This document shows positions 1-5,622 of a stretch of DNA of 12,690 nucleotides, in pieces. The notes beneath the pieces were generated by a model that had not been told where the DNA came from, ran no database searches, and was given only the letters and a program-made list of their open reading frames with translations. How positions within the stretch are numbered: the stretch's first letter is position 1; each line of letters opens with the position of its first letter. The DNA is from Candidatus Fermentibacterota bacterium. Lineage in GTDB: Bacteria; JAFGKV01. The stretch is taken from positions 1 to 12,690 of the forward strand of contig JAUXFG010000109.1 of the NCBI GenBank assembly GCA_030620115.1. The letters are read 5' to 3'. The position numbers and the translations under genes are program-made.

Positions 1-4
1 AGAA

Positions 5-19
5 GCGAAGAATCTCTCC
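5..19 (+). repeat. Half-copy of the GCGAAGAATCTC repeat family, cut by the window edge
   Basis: The 15 bases GCGAAGAATCTCTCC match exactly the inner part of the long palindrome at 6805-6889, and 12 of them match the arm at 133-144. The CATTCTGAG part expected upstream would lie outside the window. Confidence 0.6.
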
Positions 20-80
20 TACATCTTTCCTCCATCATCTGAACGCTCAGCGCTGCACGCTCTCTTCTTCCCAATCCCCC

Positions 81-112
81 ATTCATCCATTCACCCATTC
101 ACCCATTCACCC
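81..112. repeat. Short tandem repeat, period 8 bp
   Basis: Four consecutive 8-base units, one ATTCATCC followed by three ATTCACCC, run directly into the ATTCTGAG of the adjacent dispersed repeat. The shared ATTC suggests slippage amplification from the edge of that repeat. No coding content was seen around it. Confidence 0.85.
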
Positions 113-144
113 ATTCTGAGCGACTACAAGGAGCGAAGAATCTC
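112..144 (+). repeat. Solo arm of the CATTCTGAG...GCGAAGAATCTC repeat family
   Basis: CATTCTGAG (112-120) and GCGAAGAATCTC (133-144) are separated by 12 bases, the same arrangement as the left arm of the complete palindrome at 6805-6837. No right-hand inverted arm follows, so this is a solo copy. It lies in the roughly 270-bp gene-free leader before the DUF2147 gene, where nothing else was recognised. Confidence 0.75.
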
Positions 145-268
145 CCCTCCTGATCGACTTGGCTTGAAAGGGATACATTTTTGGCTTTCTTCATGGGGGA
201 GAATTCGTCGGCCGGCCCGCTTTTCCATGCCAGGGTTCGGTTGTGTCCGCACACAGAAAGGCATTCGA

Positions 269-742
269 ATGATTCATGCAACCCATACCCGAAAGACGTG
301 GATGTCGCGAATCCTCGTCATTCCAATGCTGGTCGGTGCTCTCTCCTGGAGCTTCGCCTTGGCTAATGAAGAGCAAAACCCTGTCCTGGGCCACTGGAAG
401 ACGATAGATGACGAAACCGGGAAACCGAAATCCATCGTGGATATCTACTTGGAGCAGGACAGGCTTTATGGCAGAATCGTGGAAATCTTCCCTGAAGAGG
501 GCAAGGACCCCGATCCTCTCTGTGACAAGTGCCCAGGGCATAGGAAGGACCAGAAGATCGTCGGCATGGTAATCACCGATGGACTGCAACAGAAAGGTCA
601 TGCATGGTCGGAAGGCAAGATACTCGATCCGGAAAAGGGGAAAGAATACCGGTGCAAAATCTGGCTCGAGGAGGAAAATTTGAAGGTCCGTGGCTATATC
701 TTGTTCCTCCATCAAACACAGACATGGCTAAGGGTTCGCTAG
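269..742 (+). CDS. Secreted DUF2147-family protein
   Basis: A 157-residue protein of unknown biochemical function, resembling the DUF2147 family of small exported beta-rich proteins. The family pattern is visible: a 'GHWKTIDDETGKPKSIV' opening, a 'LYGRIVEIFP' strand, a 'CDKCPGHRKDQKIVGM' cysteine-containing turn, and a C-terminus ending in 'TQTWLRVR'. The start chosen is the ATG at 269, preceded by AGAAAGG at 255-261. An in-frame ATG at 302 gives a more classical signal peptide (MSRILVIPMLVGALSWSFALA), so the first eleven residues may not be used. Either way an N-terminal hydrophobic segment with an A-x-A cleavage site predicts export to the periplasm. The frame stays open upstream to a TTG at 164 but that stretch does not look coding. 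The stop codon lies just inside the repeat-bounded segment that precedes alr. Family identity is fairly confident; function is not known. Confidence 0.82.
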   Translation: MIHATHTRKTWMSRILVIPMLVGALSWSFALANEEQNPVLGHWKTIDDETGKPKSIVDIYLEQDRLYGRIVEIFPEEGKDPDPLCDKCPGHRKDQKIVGMVITDGLQQKGHAWSEGKILDPEKGKEYRCKIWLEEENLKVRGYILFLHQTQTWLRVR

Positions 743-948
743 CCCGCATTTCTCACCAGCTTTCGTCGCGAAGTGGCGAAGATGGCTGCGGCTGCAAGGC
801 TTGCGACCGAGGACCCCGCAGTCGTATCCTCTGCGATACGGCGAGGTGTCCGACGGAGCGCAACGAAGCAGGCGCGGCGAGATGCGACGCTGCAGCAGAT
901 AGTTGGTGAGATATGCGGGCCTCGGTGAGTTCCGATCCTAAGGGTTCG
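728..948. repeat. Insertion-like segment bounded by an 11-bp direct repeat
   Basis: The sequence CTAAGGGTTCG occurs at 728-738 and again at 938-948, exactly 210 bp apart. Between them lies the inverted-repeat element 742-920. In-frame joining of the outer copies would place ATG 724 as 'MAKGSLDRHTW', directly in front of alr homology. The direct repeat does not touch the inverted repeats (3 bp off on the left, 17 bp on the right), so a simple target-site duplication is not proven. Confidence 0.55.
742..920. repeat. Palindromic element with 20-bp imperfect inverted termini
   Basis: The left terminus 742-761 (GCCCGCATTTCTCACCAGCT) and right terminus 901-920 are inverted copies matching at 18 of 20 positions. 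The 179-bp body has no credible gene of its own. Its right terminus supplies ATG 913, the first possible start of alr, and the DUF2147 stop codon ends at its left terminus. No transposase is present, so it is a MITE-like or REP-like non-autonomous element by inference. Confidence 0.7.
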
Positions 949-2088
949 TTGGACAGGCATACATGGATTGAACTCAACGCCCGCGCGTACCGCCATAACA
1001 TTGGCCATTTCCGGAAGAGAATACCGTCACGCACACGGATCTGTGTCGCAGTCAAGGCAAATGCATACGGACATGGTCTTCGGGAGATGGTGCGTATCTC
1101 GCGAGAATTCGTTGGAATCGATTGGTTTGCGGTTCATACGCTTCAAGAGGCCAAGGAGGTGCAGGACACGGCTCCAACGCACCCCGTGCTCATTCTCGGC
1201 TATGTGCCGTTGAGAGCGCTGCACCGTGCGGTACGCCCCGGCGTCAGGCTCACCGTCTGGAATCCCGAAACCGTGCATGCACTTTCGTCTCAAGCGCATG
1301 TACGGGGCCTGCTCGTGCCTGTGCACATCAAACTCGAGACAGGGACAAATCGACACGGCGTACATGCGGAAGATATCACTGCCTTTGTCCGGCTCATCGA
1401 TGCGCTCCCAGGCATCAAGCTGGAGGGACTCTCGACGCACTATGCGAACATCGAGGATACGACCGACTACTCGTATGCGCGTCATCAGACTGAAATTCTC
1501 TTTGGGGTCAGGAATCAGCTTCATGACATGGGGCATACCGATCTGATGGTGCATTCTGCTTGTTCCGCCGCAGCGCTCTTGTTCCCAGCAACCCATCTCG
1601 ATATGATCAGGATCGGCATCAGCGCATACGGGATATGGCCGTCAAAAGAGACGTTGGTGAGTGCATCGTCGCTTCCGGGCTTCGAACCCCTTCGTCCTGT
1701 GCTGACATGGAAGGCACGACTGAGTCAGGTCAAATCGGTGCCAGAAGGCCAATTCATCGGCTATGGATGCACCTACCGAGCGACCCGAAGCACACTCCTG
1801 GGAATCGTACCAGTCGGCTACTCGGAAGGCTATCCGCGACATCTATCCGGCAGGGCCCATGCCCTATTCCATGGCCAACGGGCTCCGCTTCGGGGACGCG
1901 TGTGTATGAACATCATTATGGTAGATCTCACCGATGTGCCCGATGCCCACATCGAGGCTCCTATTACTCTGATCGGGCATGACGGAGATGAAAGGGTTAC
2001 GGCAACCGATCTCGCGGCCCTTTGTGGAACCATTCCATATGAGATCCTTGCACGGCTCAGCCCGGCAATTCCGAGGATCATCACATGA
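913..2088 (+). CDS. alr: Alanine racemase (PLP-dependent)
   Basis: Interconverts L- and D-alanine with pyridoxal phosphate in the cytoplasm, supplying D-Ala for peptidoglycan. The 391-residue ORF has the family landmarks. The PLP lysine is K48 in 'VAVKANAYGHG', the substrate/PLP arginine motif is 'ETGTNRHG' (about 142-149), 'HSACSAA' is at 214-220, 'RIGISAYG' at 233-240, the second catalytic base is Y284 in 'IGYGCTYRA', and 'GRVCMNIIMVDLT' is at 328-340. Homology begins at 'HTWIELNARAYRHN' (about residue 16), so the true start is uncertain. ATG 913 lies inside an inverted-repeat arm with a GGTGAG only 2 nt upstream, which is too close. GTG 925 and TTG 949 (AAGGG 4 nt upstream) are in-frame alternatives. 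An in-frame TGA at 907-909 excludes anything further upstream. The gene is followed 13 bp later by a cvpA-family gene. Confidence 0.95.
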   Translation: MRASVSSDPKGSLDRHTWIELNARAYRHNIGHFRKRIPSRTRICVAVKANAYGHGLREMVRISREFVGIDWFAVHTLQEAKEVQDTAPTHPVLILGYVPLRALHRAVRPGVRLTVWNPETVHALSSQAHVRGLLVPVHIKLETGTNRHGVHAEDITAFVRLIDALPGIKLEGLSTHYANIEDTTDYSYARHQTEILFGVRNQLHDMGHTDLMVHSACSAAALLFPATHLDMIRIGISAYGIWPSKETLVSASSLPGFEPLRPVLTWKARLSQVKSVPEGQFIGYGCTYRATRSTLLGIVPVGYSEGYPRHLSGRAHALFHGQRAPLRGRVCMNIIMVDLTDVPDAHIEAPITLIGHDGDERVTATDLAALCGTIPYEILARLSPAIPRIIT

Positions 2089-2095
2089 GAGGGGG
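2087..2095 (+). promoter_or_regulatory. Shine-Dalgarno that sets the TTG start of cvpA
   Basis: GAGAGGGGG overlaps the last two bases of the alr stop codon and lies 6 nt before TTG 2102. This fixes the cvpA start and suggests coupling to alr. Confidence 0.7.
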
Positions 2096-2101
2096 AACGC
2101 A

Positions 2102-2671
2102 TTGACCACCTTGGATATCGTTCTTGGCGTCTTGCTTCTTCTTGCCGCCATCGTGGGAGCATACAAGGGGCTGCTACGACAGTTGGGCGGCATTTTTGCG
2201 ATTCTCTTAGGCGTCATTCTCGCATTCAGATACGGAACTCGTTTGGCTGATCTTGCCGCGTCATATCTGCGATCTGATCAACTGAGGAATGTATTAGGAC
2301 CAGTCGTGGTCTTCCTTGTTGTCTATCTTGGCGTTATTCTGATTGCCTCAATCCTGCATAAAGCAATCCACGGTATCCATATGGGATGGATGAATCGTGT
2401 GGCAGGCGCATTCTTCTGCTCCTTGGCCGCGGCAATACCTGCAGGCGCCCTTCTCCTTCTTCTGGTGGGCTATGTCCCCAATGTGAGACCGGTGGTTGCC
2501 TCCTCTCCTGTGGCGTGTCATATGATGGATCTCTCTGGGATCTTCCTGCGCCTTATTCCGGAGAACGCCAAAGAAGTTATTGCCGCAGGGAAAGAGGATC
2601 TCAAGGAACTCATTGAGAAATACAAGCAATCCCGGAAAGACCAGAAGCCAGAGCTGACACTGGCTCCCTAA
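2102..2671 (+). CDS. cvpA: CvpA-family membrane protein
   Basis: A 189-residue inner-membrane protein of the CvpA (colicin V production) family. Several hydrophobic segments are visible from the chosen start: about residues 4-24, 28-42, 66-84 and 101-122. They are followed by a charged, lysine-rich C-terminal tail (about 155-182). The N-terminal pattern 'LDIVLGVLLLLAAIVGAYKG' with a following 'LGGIFAILLGVILAFRYG' is typical of the family, whose molecular role is poorly defined (envelope integrity and colicin V export in E. coli). The start is TTG 2102, because the strong Shine-Dalgarno GAGAGGGGG at 2087-2095 lies 6 nt upstream. The longer open frame back to 1979 overlaps alr and has no family resemblance. 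The Shine-Dalgarno overlaps the alr stop codon, so alr and cvpA are probably co-transcribed and coupled. Confidence 0.85.
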   Translation: MTTLDIVLGVLLLLAAIVGAYKGLLRQLGGIFAILLGVILAFRYGTRLADLAASYLRSDQLRNVLGPVVVFLVVYLGVILIASILHKAIHGIHMGWMNRVAGAFFCSLAAAIPAGALLLLLVGYVPNVRPVVASSPVACHMMDLSGIFLRLIPENAKEVIAAGKEDLKELIEKYKQSRKDQKPELTLAP

Positions 2672-2688
2672 GGCGGCTTCTGGCCGCA

Positions 2689-2709
2689 ATCCCGCGCAGT
2701 ACGCGGGAT
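2689..2709. repeat. Hairpin with 8-bp stem, member of a repeat pair
   Basis: ATCCCGCG and CGCGGGAT pair around a CAGTA loop, 18 bp after the cvpA stop. A smaller stem GCGGC/GCCGC at 2673-2687 precedes it. The complex could end alr-cvpA transcription, but no T-tract follows. The core recurs in inverse orientation at 4279-4298. Confidence 0.7.
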
Positions 2710-2774
2710 CAGAGGTCAGCAGAAGAGGGGAAATGCAGAGCCTAGCAACAAGACCGGAATCGGATATCGTTCAT

Positions 2775-2801
2775 ATCGACCACGCGTTCCGCGTGGTCGA
2801 T
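2775..2801. repeat. Perfect 12-bp-stem hairpin
   Basis: ATCGACCACGCG (2775-2786) and its exact reverse complement (2790-2801) flank a TTC loop. No T-run follows on either strand, so it is more like a REP-type palindrome than a canonical intrinsic terminator. Confidence 0.8.
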
Positions 2802-2981
2802 GTCGCGGCACGAAGGCTCTAACCCTTGAAACTCGGCACCTGACACCTGAATCCTGCTGCCCGTGAACATCTGCAAGATATGAGGATGTTTCATTTTCTC
2901 GTTTTACGGGTTCGGCCTCGCGCTACGGCTCACGATAGGAATAAGAAATCCCGTAGAGAGATCCCGGAAGCGTGGCCCCAC

Positions 2982-3101
2982 CCTCAGTCATTGCGAGGAG
3001 CCCTTCGACAAGCTCAGGATAGAATCCGCGACGAAGCAATCTCATCCGCCCATTGAGATCGCCGCGCTGTCGCTCGCGATGACCCCGGGCCTCAGTCATT
3101 G
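2982..3101. repeat. CATTGCGAGGAG / GAAGCAATCTC palindromic repeat with a nested insert
   Basis: The left arm CATTGCGAGGAG (2989-3000) plus CGACGAAGCAATCTC (3029-3043) pairs imperfectly with the right arm at 3055-3083, whose reverse complement reads GTCATCGCGAGC...GGCGATCTC. The left arm is interrupted by a segment starting CCCTTCGACAAGCTCAGGAT (3001-3020), which looks like a second repeat placed inside the first. A 12-bp direct repeat CCTCAGTCATTG occurs at 2982-2993 and 3090-3101. Similar CATTGCGAGG palindromes are widespread in several phyla. Confidence 0.65.
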
Positions 3102-3153
3102 TATGGAGGATTCCGAAAGCGTAGAGCATTTCCCGGCCTGTCCTGCTTCCAGT

Positions 3154-3196
3154 CATGAGCCTGCCGAATGGAGCTCAGTCGAAGGGCCTATCCTGA
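3154..3196. repeat. Degenerate GAGCTCAGTCGAAGGG repeat fragment
   Basis: GAGCTCAGTCGAAGGG at 3171-3186 and the nearby CCTATCCTGA (3187-3196) resemble the reverse complement of the segment at 3001-3022 (CCCTTCGACAAGCTCAGGATAG), with AGT replacing CTTG. ATGAGCCTGCCGAATGG just upstream is another degenerate version. It lies about 50 bp before the regulator gene. Confidence 0.5.
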
Positions 3197-3225
3197 AACA
3201 TCCCAAAAACCCTTGCGCGATGATC

Positions 3226-3237
3226 ATATGCACATAT
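3226..3237. promoter_or_regulatory. AT-rich dyad upstream of the ArsR-methyltransferase gene, possible operator
   Basis: ATATG-CA-CATAT is a 5-bp-arm dyad 12 bp before the ATG, in an AT-rich patch that contrasts with the GC-rich surroundings. ArsR-family repressors commonly bind such AT-rich dyads in their own promoter. Whether this matches a SahR operator could not be tested. Confidence 0.35.
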
Positions 3238-3249
3238 CTTTATACGATT

Positions 3250-4191
3250 ATGAACCTTGATGAAGCCAAAAACCTCTTTGGTGTGCTGGCCGATTTCACA
3301 CGGCTCAGGCTTCTCTTTGCGCTCAGCATCGAGACGCAGACGGTGTCGGAGCTCGTGGCTGCGCTCGATATAAGTCAGCCCCGTGTTTCGCATCACCTTG
3401 CCCTGCTCCTGAAGACAGGGCTGGTCACCGTGCTCCGAGAAGGGCCGAGGGCGTACTATTCGTTGGCACCGTCGAAAGAGAGTAAGGAACTGGTTTCAAA
3501 GGTTCTATCTAGGATTGACGAGGATCCGGTGCTCGTTCGAGACAATGTCCGCATTCTCCGGCAGATCGGCAGACGGAAGGCGGCAAGCCAAGCCTTTTTC
3601 TCTGATCTTGCCGGGAGATGGCCGGGCAAAATCGGCAAATGGATAGATCTCCCGCGATACAAGTCGTTGCTAATTCATCTCCTCCCTTCAGGGCTCACCA
3701 CAGCGGATCTTGGATGTGGGCCGGGATGGTTGCTCCCTGAGATGGCTTCTCGGGCTCCCAGGATCATCGGTGTGGATCACTCGCCGGACTTTTTGGCCAT
3801 AGCACGCCAACATGCGGCGGAAAGCGGGCTGGCGAATTGCGAGTTCCGGCTGGGAGAGCTTGAGCACCTCCCTCTCGGAGATGGCGAAATCCAACTCGTG
3901 GTGATGGGCCTCATCCTTCACTATCTCGTGGATCCAAGAGCGGCATTGTGTGAGGCTGCTCGCATAGCCAAAGACGACGCGCAGCTTCTCGTGGTTGAGC
4001 CACTCAGACATACCCTAGCTCAGGCCAGGCTCGAGCTCGGTGAGATCTGGATGGGCTTCAGCAAAGCGGAGCTTACGGCATGGATCAGGGAGGCGGGATT
4101 CAAGCCGTCCGTAGTCGAAACGGTGCCTCCGCAGCCCGGCAAGCTGGGGCTGTTGGCGATTCGTGCAGCGAAGAAGACATTGTCTCAATAA
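3250..4191 (+). CDS. ArsR-type HTH fused to SAM-methyltransferase domain, SahR-like regulator
   Basis: A 313-residue two-domain protein. Residues about 1-85 form an ArsR winged helix ('LADFTRLRLLFALS', recognition helix region 'ISQPRVSHHLALLLKTGLV', wing 'VLREGPRAYYSL'). The metal-binding ELCVCD motif is absent, since the equivalent is 'TVSELVAAL', so metal sensing is unlikely. Residues about 130-300 are a class I SAM-dependent methyltransferase fold with motif I 'ADLGCGPGW' (152-160), 'GVDHSPDFLAIAR' and 'LGELEHLPLGDGEIQLVV'. From established knowledge, ArsR-methyltransferase fusions next to ahcY are known as SahR, a repressor of methyl-cycle genes that responds to S-adenosylhomocysteine. 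The gene sits directly upstream of ahcY, so the same role is inferred. The start ATG 3250 fits the domain onset but has no clear Shine-Dalgarno, so a short-leader or leaderless mRNA is possible. An upstream ATG at 3220 is equally unsupported. An enzymatic methyltransferase role is not excluded. Confidence 0.85.
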   Translation: MNLDEAKNLFGVLADFTRLRLLFALSIETQTVSELVAALDISQPRVSHHLALLLKTGLVTVLREGPRAYYSLAPSKESKELVSKVLSRIDEDPVLVRDNVRILRQIGRRKAASQAFFSDLAGRWPGKIGKWIDLPRYKSLLIHLLPSGLTTADLGCGPGWLLPEMASRAPRIIGVDHSPDFLAIARQHAAESGLANCEFRLGELEHLPLGDGEIQLVVMGLILHYLVDPRAALCEAARIAKDDAQLLVVEPLRHTLAQARLELGEIWMGFSKAELTAWIREAGFKPSVVETVPPQPGKLGLLAIRAAKKTLSQ

Positions 4192-4278
4192 GGGTTCGCG
4201 CAGGAATAGGTTCGCAGTTCTGGCGCACAGATTTGCCGTAGAATTGGTCTCCCCGAGGGAGCGAAACCGGAGGCGTAG

Positions 4279-4298
4279 TCCCGCGTACTGCGCGGGAT
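4279..4298. repeat. Hairpin inside the MITE, inverse copy of the one after cvpA
   Basis: TCCCGCG-TACTG-CGCGGGA forms a 7-bp stem. The 20 bases 4279-4298 match the reverse complement of the hairpin at 2689-2709, including the loop. Confidence 0.75.
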
Positions 4299-4308
4299 GA
4301 AGATGAGA

Positions 4309-4317
4309 TGCTAGAAT
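4309..4317 (+). promoter_or_regulatory. Possible extended -10 element near the right end of the MITE
   Basis: TGCTAGAAT resembles an extended -10 (TGnTAnAAT) about 42 bp before the ahcY start. No -35 match is seen, so this is a weak candidate for a MITE-borne ahcY promoter. Confidence 0.2.
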
Positions 4318-4343
4318 GTGAAGTTATTCCTGCGCGAACCCTA

Positions 4344-4350
4344 AGAAAGG
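4344..4350 (+). promoter_or_regulatory. Shine-Dalgarno that sets the GTG start of ahcY
   Basis: AGAAAGG lies 8 nt before GTG 4359 and just outside the MITE. This favours a start where homology begins over the longer open frame from 4308. Confidence 0.65.
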
Positions 4351-4358
4351 TGTTGACC

Positions 4359-5612
4359 GTGAACTACAAAGTAGCTGACATGGGGCTTGCCCCCCAAGGC
4401 AAAGAAAAAATGCGATGGGCCGAGGCCCGAATGCCTGTTCTCTCGGCTCTTCGCAAACGGTATAGTGAAACCAAACCATTGAAGGGCATGCGAGTCGCGG
4501 GGTGTCTCCATGTGACGAAGGAGACGGCGGTGCTCGTCAAGACGCTGGTCGCCGTCGGCGCGGATGTTTCTTGGAGTGGATGCAATCCTCTCTCTACTCA
4601 GGACGACGTGGCCGCCGCCTTGGCGGCAGAGAATATCTCGATCTTCGCCTGGCACGGCATGAGCGTTGACGAGTTCTACTGGGCAATTGACAAAACGCTC
4701 GACTTCAAGCCAACTCTTACTCTTGATGACGGTTCCGATCTCATCTTCCGAGTGCACAGCTCCCAGCCGGAACTTGCCGAGGGTATCCTGGGCGGTACGG
4801 AGGAGACCACCACGGGAGTGCATCGGCTTCGGGCCATGGCGCGTGCCGGCAAGCTCCTTTATCCGGTGATCGCCGTGAATGACGCAGAAACGAAGTGGGA
4901 CTTCGACAATGTATACGGTACCGGGCAGTCCTCTATCGACGGCATCCTGCGCGCCACCAGTATCATGCTCGCGGGCAAGGTGTTCGTCGTGGCGGGCTAC
5001 GGGCACTGCGGAAAAGGTTGCGCCATGCGGGCGAAAGGCATGGGAGCCAACGTAGTGGTGACGGAAGTCAAACCCACGGCTGCGCTCAAGGCAACATTGG
5101 ATGGTTTCCGCGTCATGCAGATGGATGATGCTGCCAAGATCGGTGATATCTTCATCACCGCAACCGGCATGAAGGATGTGATTGTGAGCAGGCACTTCGC
5201 CTCAATGAAGGAGGGCGCGGTGGTCTGCAATACGGGCCACTATGACTGCGAAATCAACATCCCTGACCTGGAGAGGCTGGCGGAGCGATCGACCGAGATC
5301 AGACTAAACTGCGAAGAATATGTTCTATCCGGCGGGAAGAGAGTTTATCTTCTTGCCAAAGGACGATTGGTAAATCTTGCCGCAGCCGAAGGCCATCCAA
5401 GCGAGGTGATGGATATGAGCTTCGCCAACCAGCTTATGTCCCTTCTGCGATTGAGCAAACACGGGGCTCAAATGGAGAAGCAGGTCTACGACGTGCCGGA
5501 AGAACAAGACCAGGATATTGCGAGACTGAAGCTCGAGACCAATGGTCTCTCCATCGATACGCTTACTCCCGAGCAGCTGGCCTATCTCGAGGATTACGCC
5601 GCAGGGACCTAG
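4359..5612 (+). CDS. ahcY: S-adenosylhomocysteinase (short form)
   Basis: Hydrolyses S-adenosylhomocysteine reversibly to adenosine and homocysteine in the cytoplasm, relieving product inhibition of methyltransferases. The 417-residue enzyme uses bound NAD. Visible elements are the substrate residues D124 in 'LDDGSD', 'EETTTGVHRL' (148-157), 'NDAETKWDFDNVYGTGQS' (174-191, with K179, D183 and N184), the Rossmann motif 'GYGHCGKG' (213-220), 'NTGHYDCEIN' (291-300) and 'EGHPSEVMDMSFANQ' (344-358). The 'GTGQSSIDGILRAT' signature, the lack of the roughly 40-residue insert seen in eukaryotic and many proteobacterial forms, and the C-terminus ending in GT resemble the archaeal/Thermotoga short type. 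The start is GTG 4359, with AGAAAGG 8 nt upstream. The frame is open to an ATG at 4308, but that would begin inside the upstream MITE. The likely regulator of the gene lies upstream, and a protease gene starts 10 bp after the stop. Confidence 0.96.
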   Translation: MNYKVADMGLAPQGKEKMRWAEARMPVLSALRKRYSETKPLKGMRVAGCLHVTKETAVLVKTLVAVGADVSWSGCNPLSTQDDVAAALAAENISIFAWHGMSVDEFYWAIDKTLDFKPTLTLDDGSDLIFRVHSSQPELAEGILGGTEETTTGVHRLRAMARAGKLLYPVIAVNDAETKWDFDNVYGTGQSSIDGILRATSIMLAGKVFVVAGYGHCGKGCAMRAKGMGANVVVTEVKPTAALKATLDGFRVMQMDDAAKIGDIFITATGMKDVIVSRHFASMKEGAVVCNTGHYDCEINIPDLERLAERSTEIRLNCEEYVLSGGKRVYLLAKGRLVNLAAAEGHPSEVMDMSFANQLMSLLRLSKHGAQMEKQVYDVPEEQDQDIARLKLETNGLSIDTLTPEQLAYLEDYAAGT

Positions 5613-5622
5613 AGGCATTCTC

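Larger units (their letters stand above)
2672..3249. other. Gene-free, repeat-rich intergenic region
   Basis: Nearly 580 bp without a credible gene on either strand. It holds a series of hairpins (2673-2687, 2689-2709, 2775-2801), a 7-bp tandem CACCTGA pair near 2838-2852, a nested palindromic repeat (2982-3101), fragments of a CTTCGAC-rich repeat (3001-3020, 3154-3196), and the promoter-side sequence of the regulator gene. Codon-like order is absent and the short open frames are artefacts of repeats. Confidence 0.7.
4192..4341. mobile_element. MITE-like element with 17-bp perfect terminal inverted repeats and TAA duplication
   Basis: GGGTTCGCGCAGGAATA (4192-4208) is repeated exactly as its reverse complement at 4325-4341. 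TAA flanks both ends (4189-4191 and 4342-4344), and the left TAA is the stop codon of the regulator gene. The 150-bp body has no gene and carries the hairpin 4279-4298. It has the size, termini and short target duplication of a non-autonomous transposable element. The parent transposon is not in the window. It separates the regulator from ahcY but leaves the ahcY ribosome binding site outside. Confidence 0.8.

Noticed and set aside
81-112. CRISPR-like array
   Set aside because: The units are 8 bp and directly contiguous with no spacers, so this is a simple tandem repeat.
604-909. 101-residue plus-strand open frame with several CxC motifs ('CGCKACDRG')
   Set aside because: It overlaps the end of the DUF2147 gene and runs through the inverted-repeat element. 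The Cys/Arg-rich composition is what the GC-rich repeat gives by chance, and no Shine-Dalgarno or family resemblance was seen.
2923-3156. 77-residue minus-strand open frame containing 'GFYPELVEGLLAMTEGG'
   Set aside because: It is the translation of the dispersed CTTCGACAAGCTC and CATTGCGAGG repeats. Such peptides are recurrent annotation artefacts of these repeats.
4192-4358. SAH riboswitch upstream of ahcY
   Set aside because: SAH riboswitches are often found before ahcY, but the conserved GAGGAGCG...AGGCUCGG pattern is not present. The segment is fully explained by a MITE, and the adjacent gene offers a protein regulator instead.
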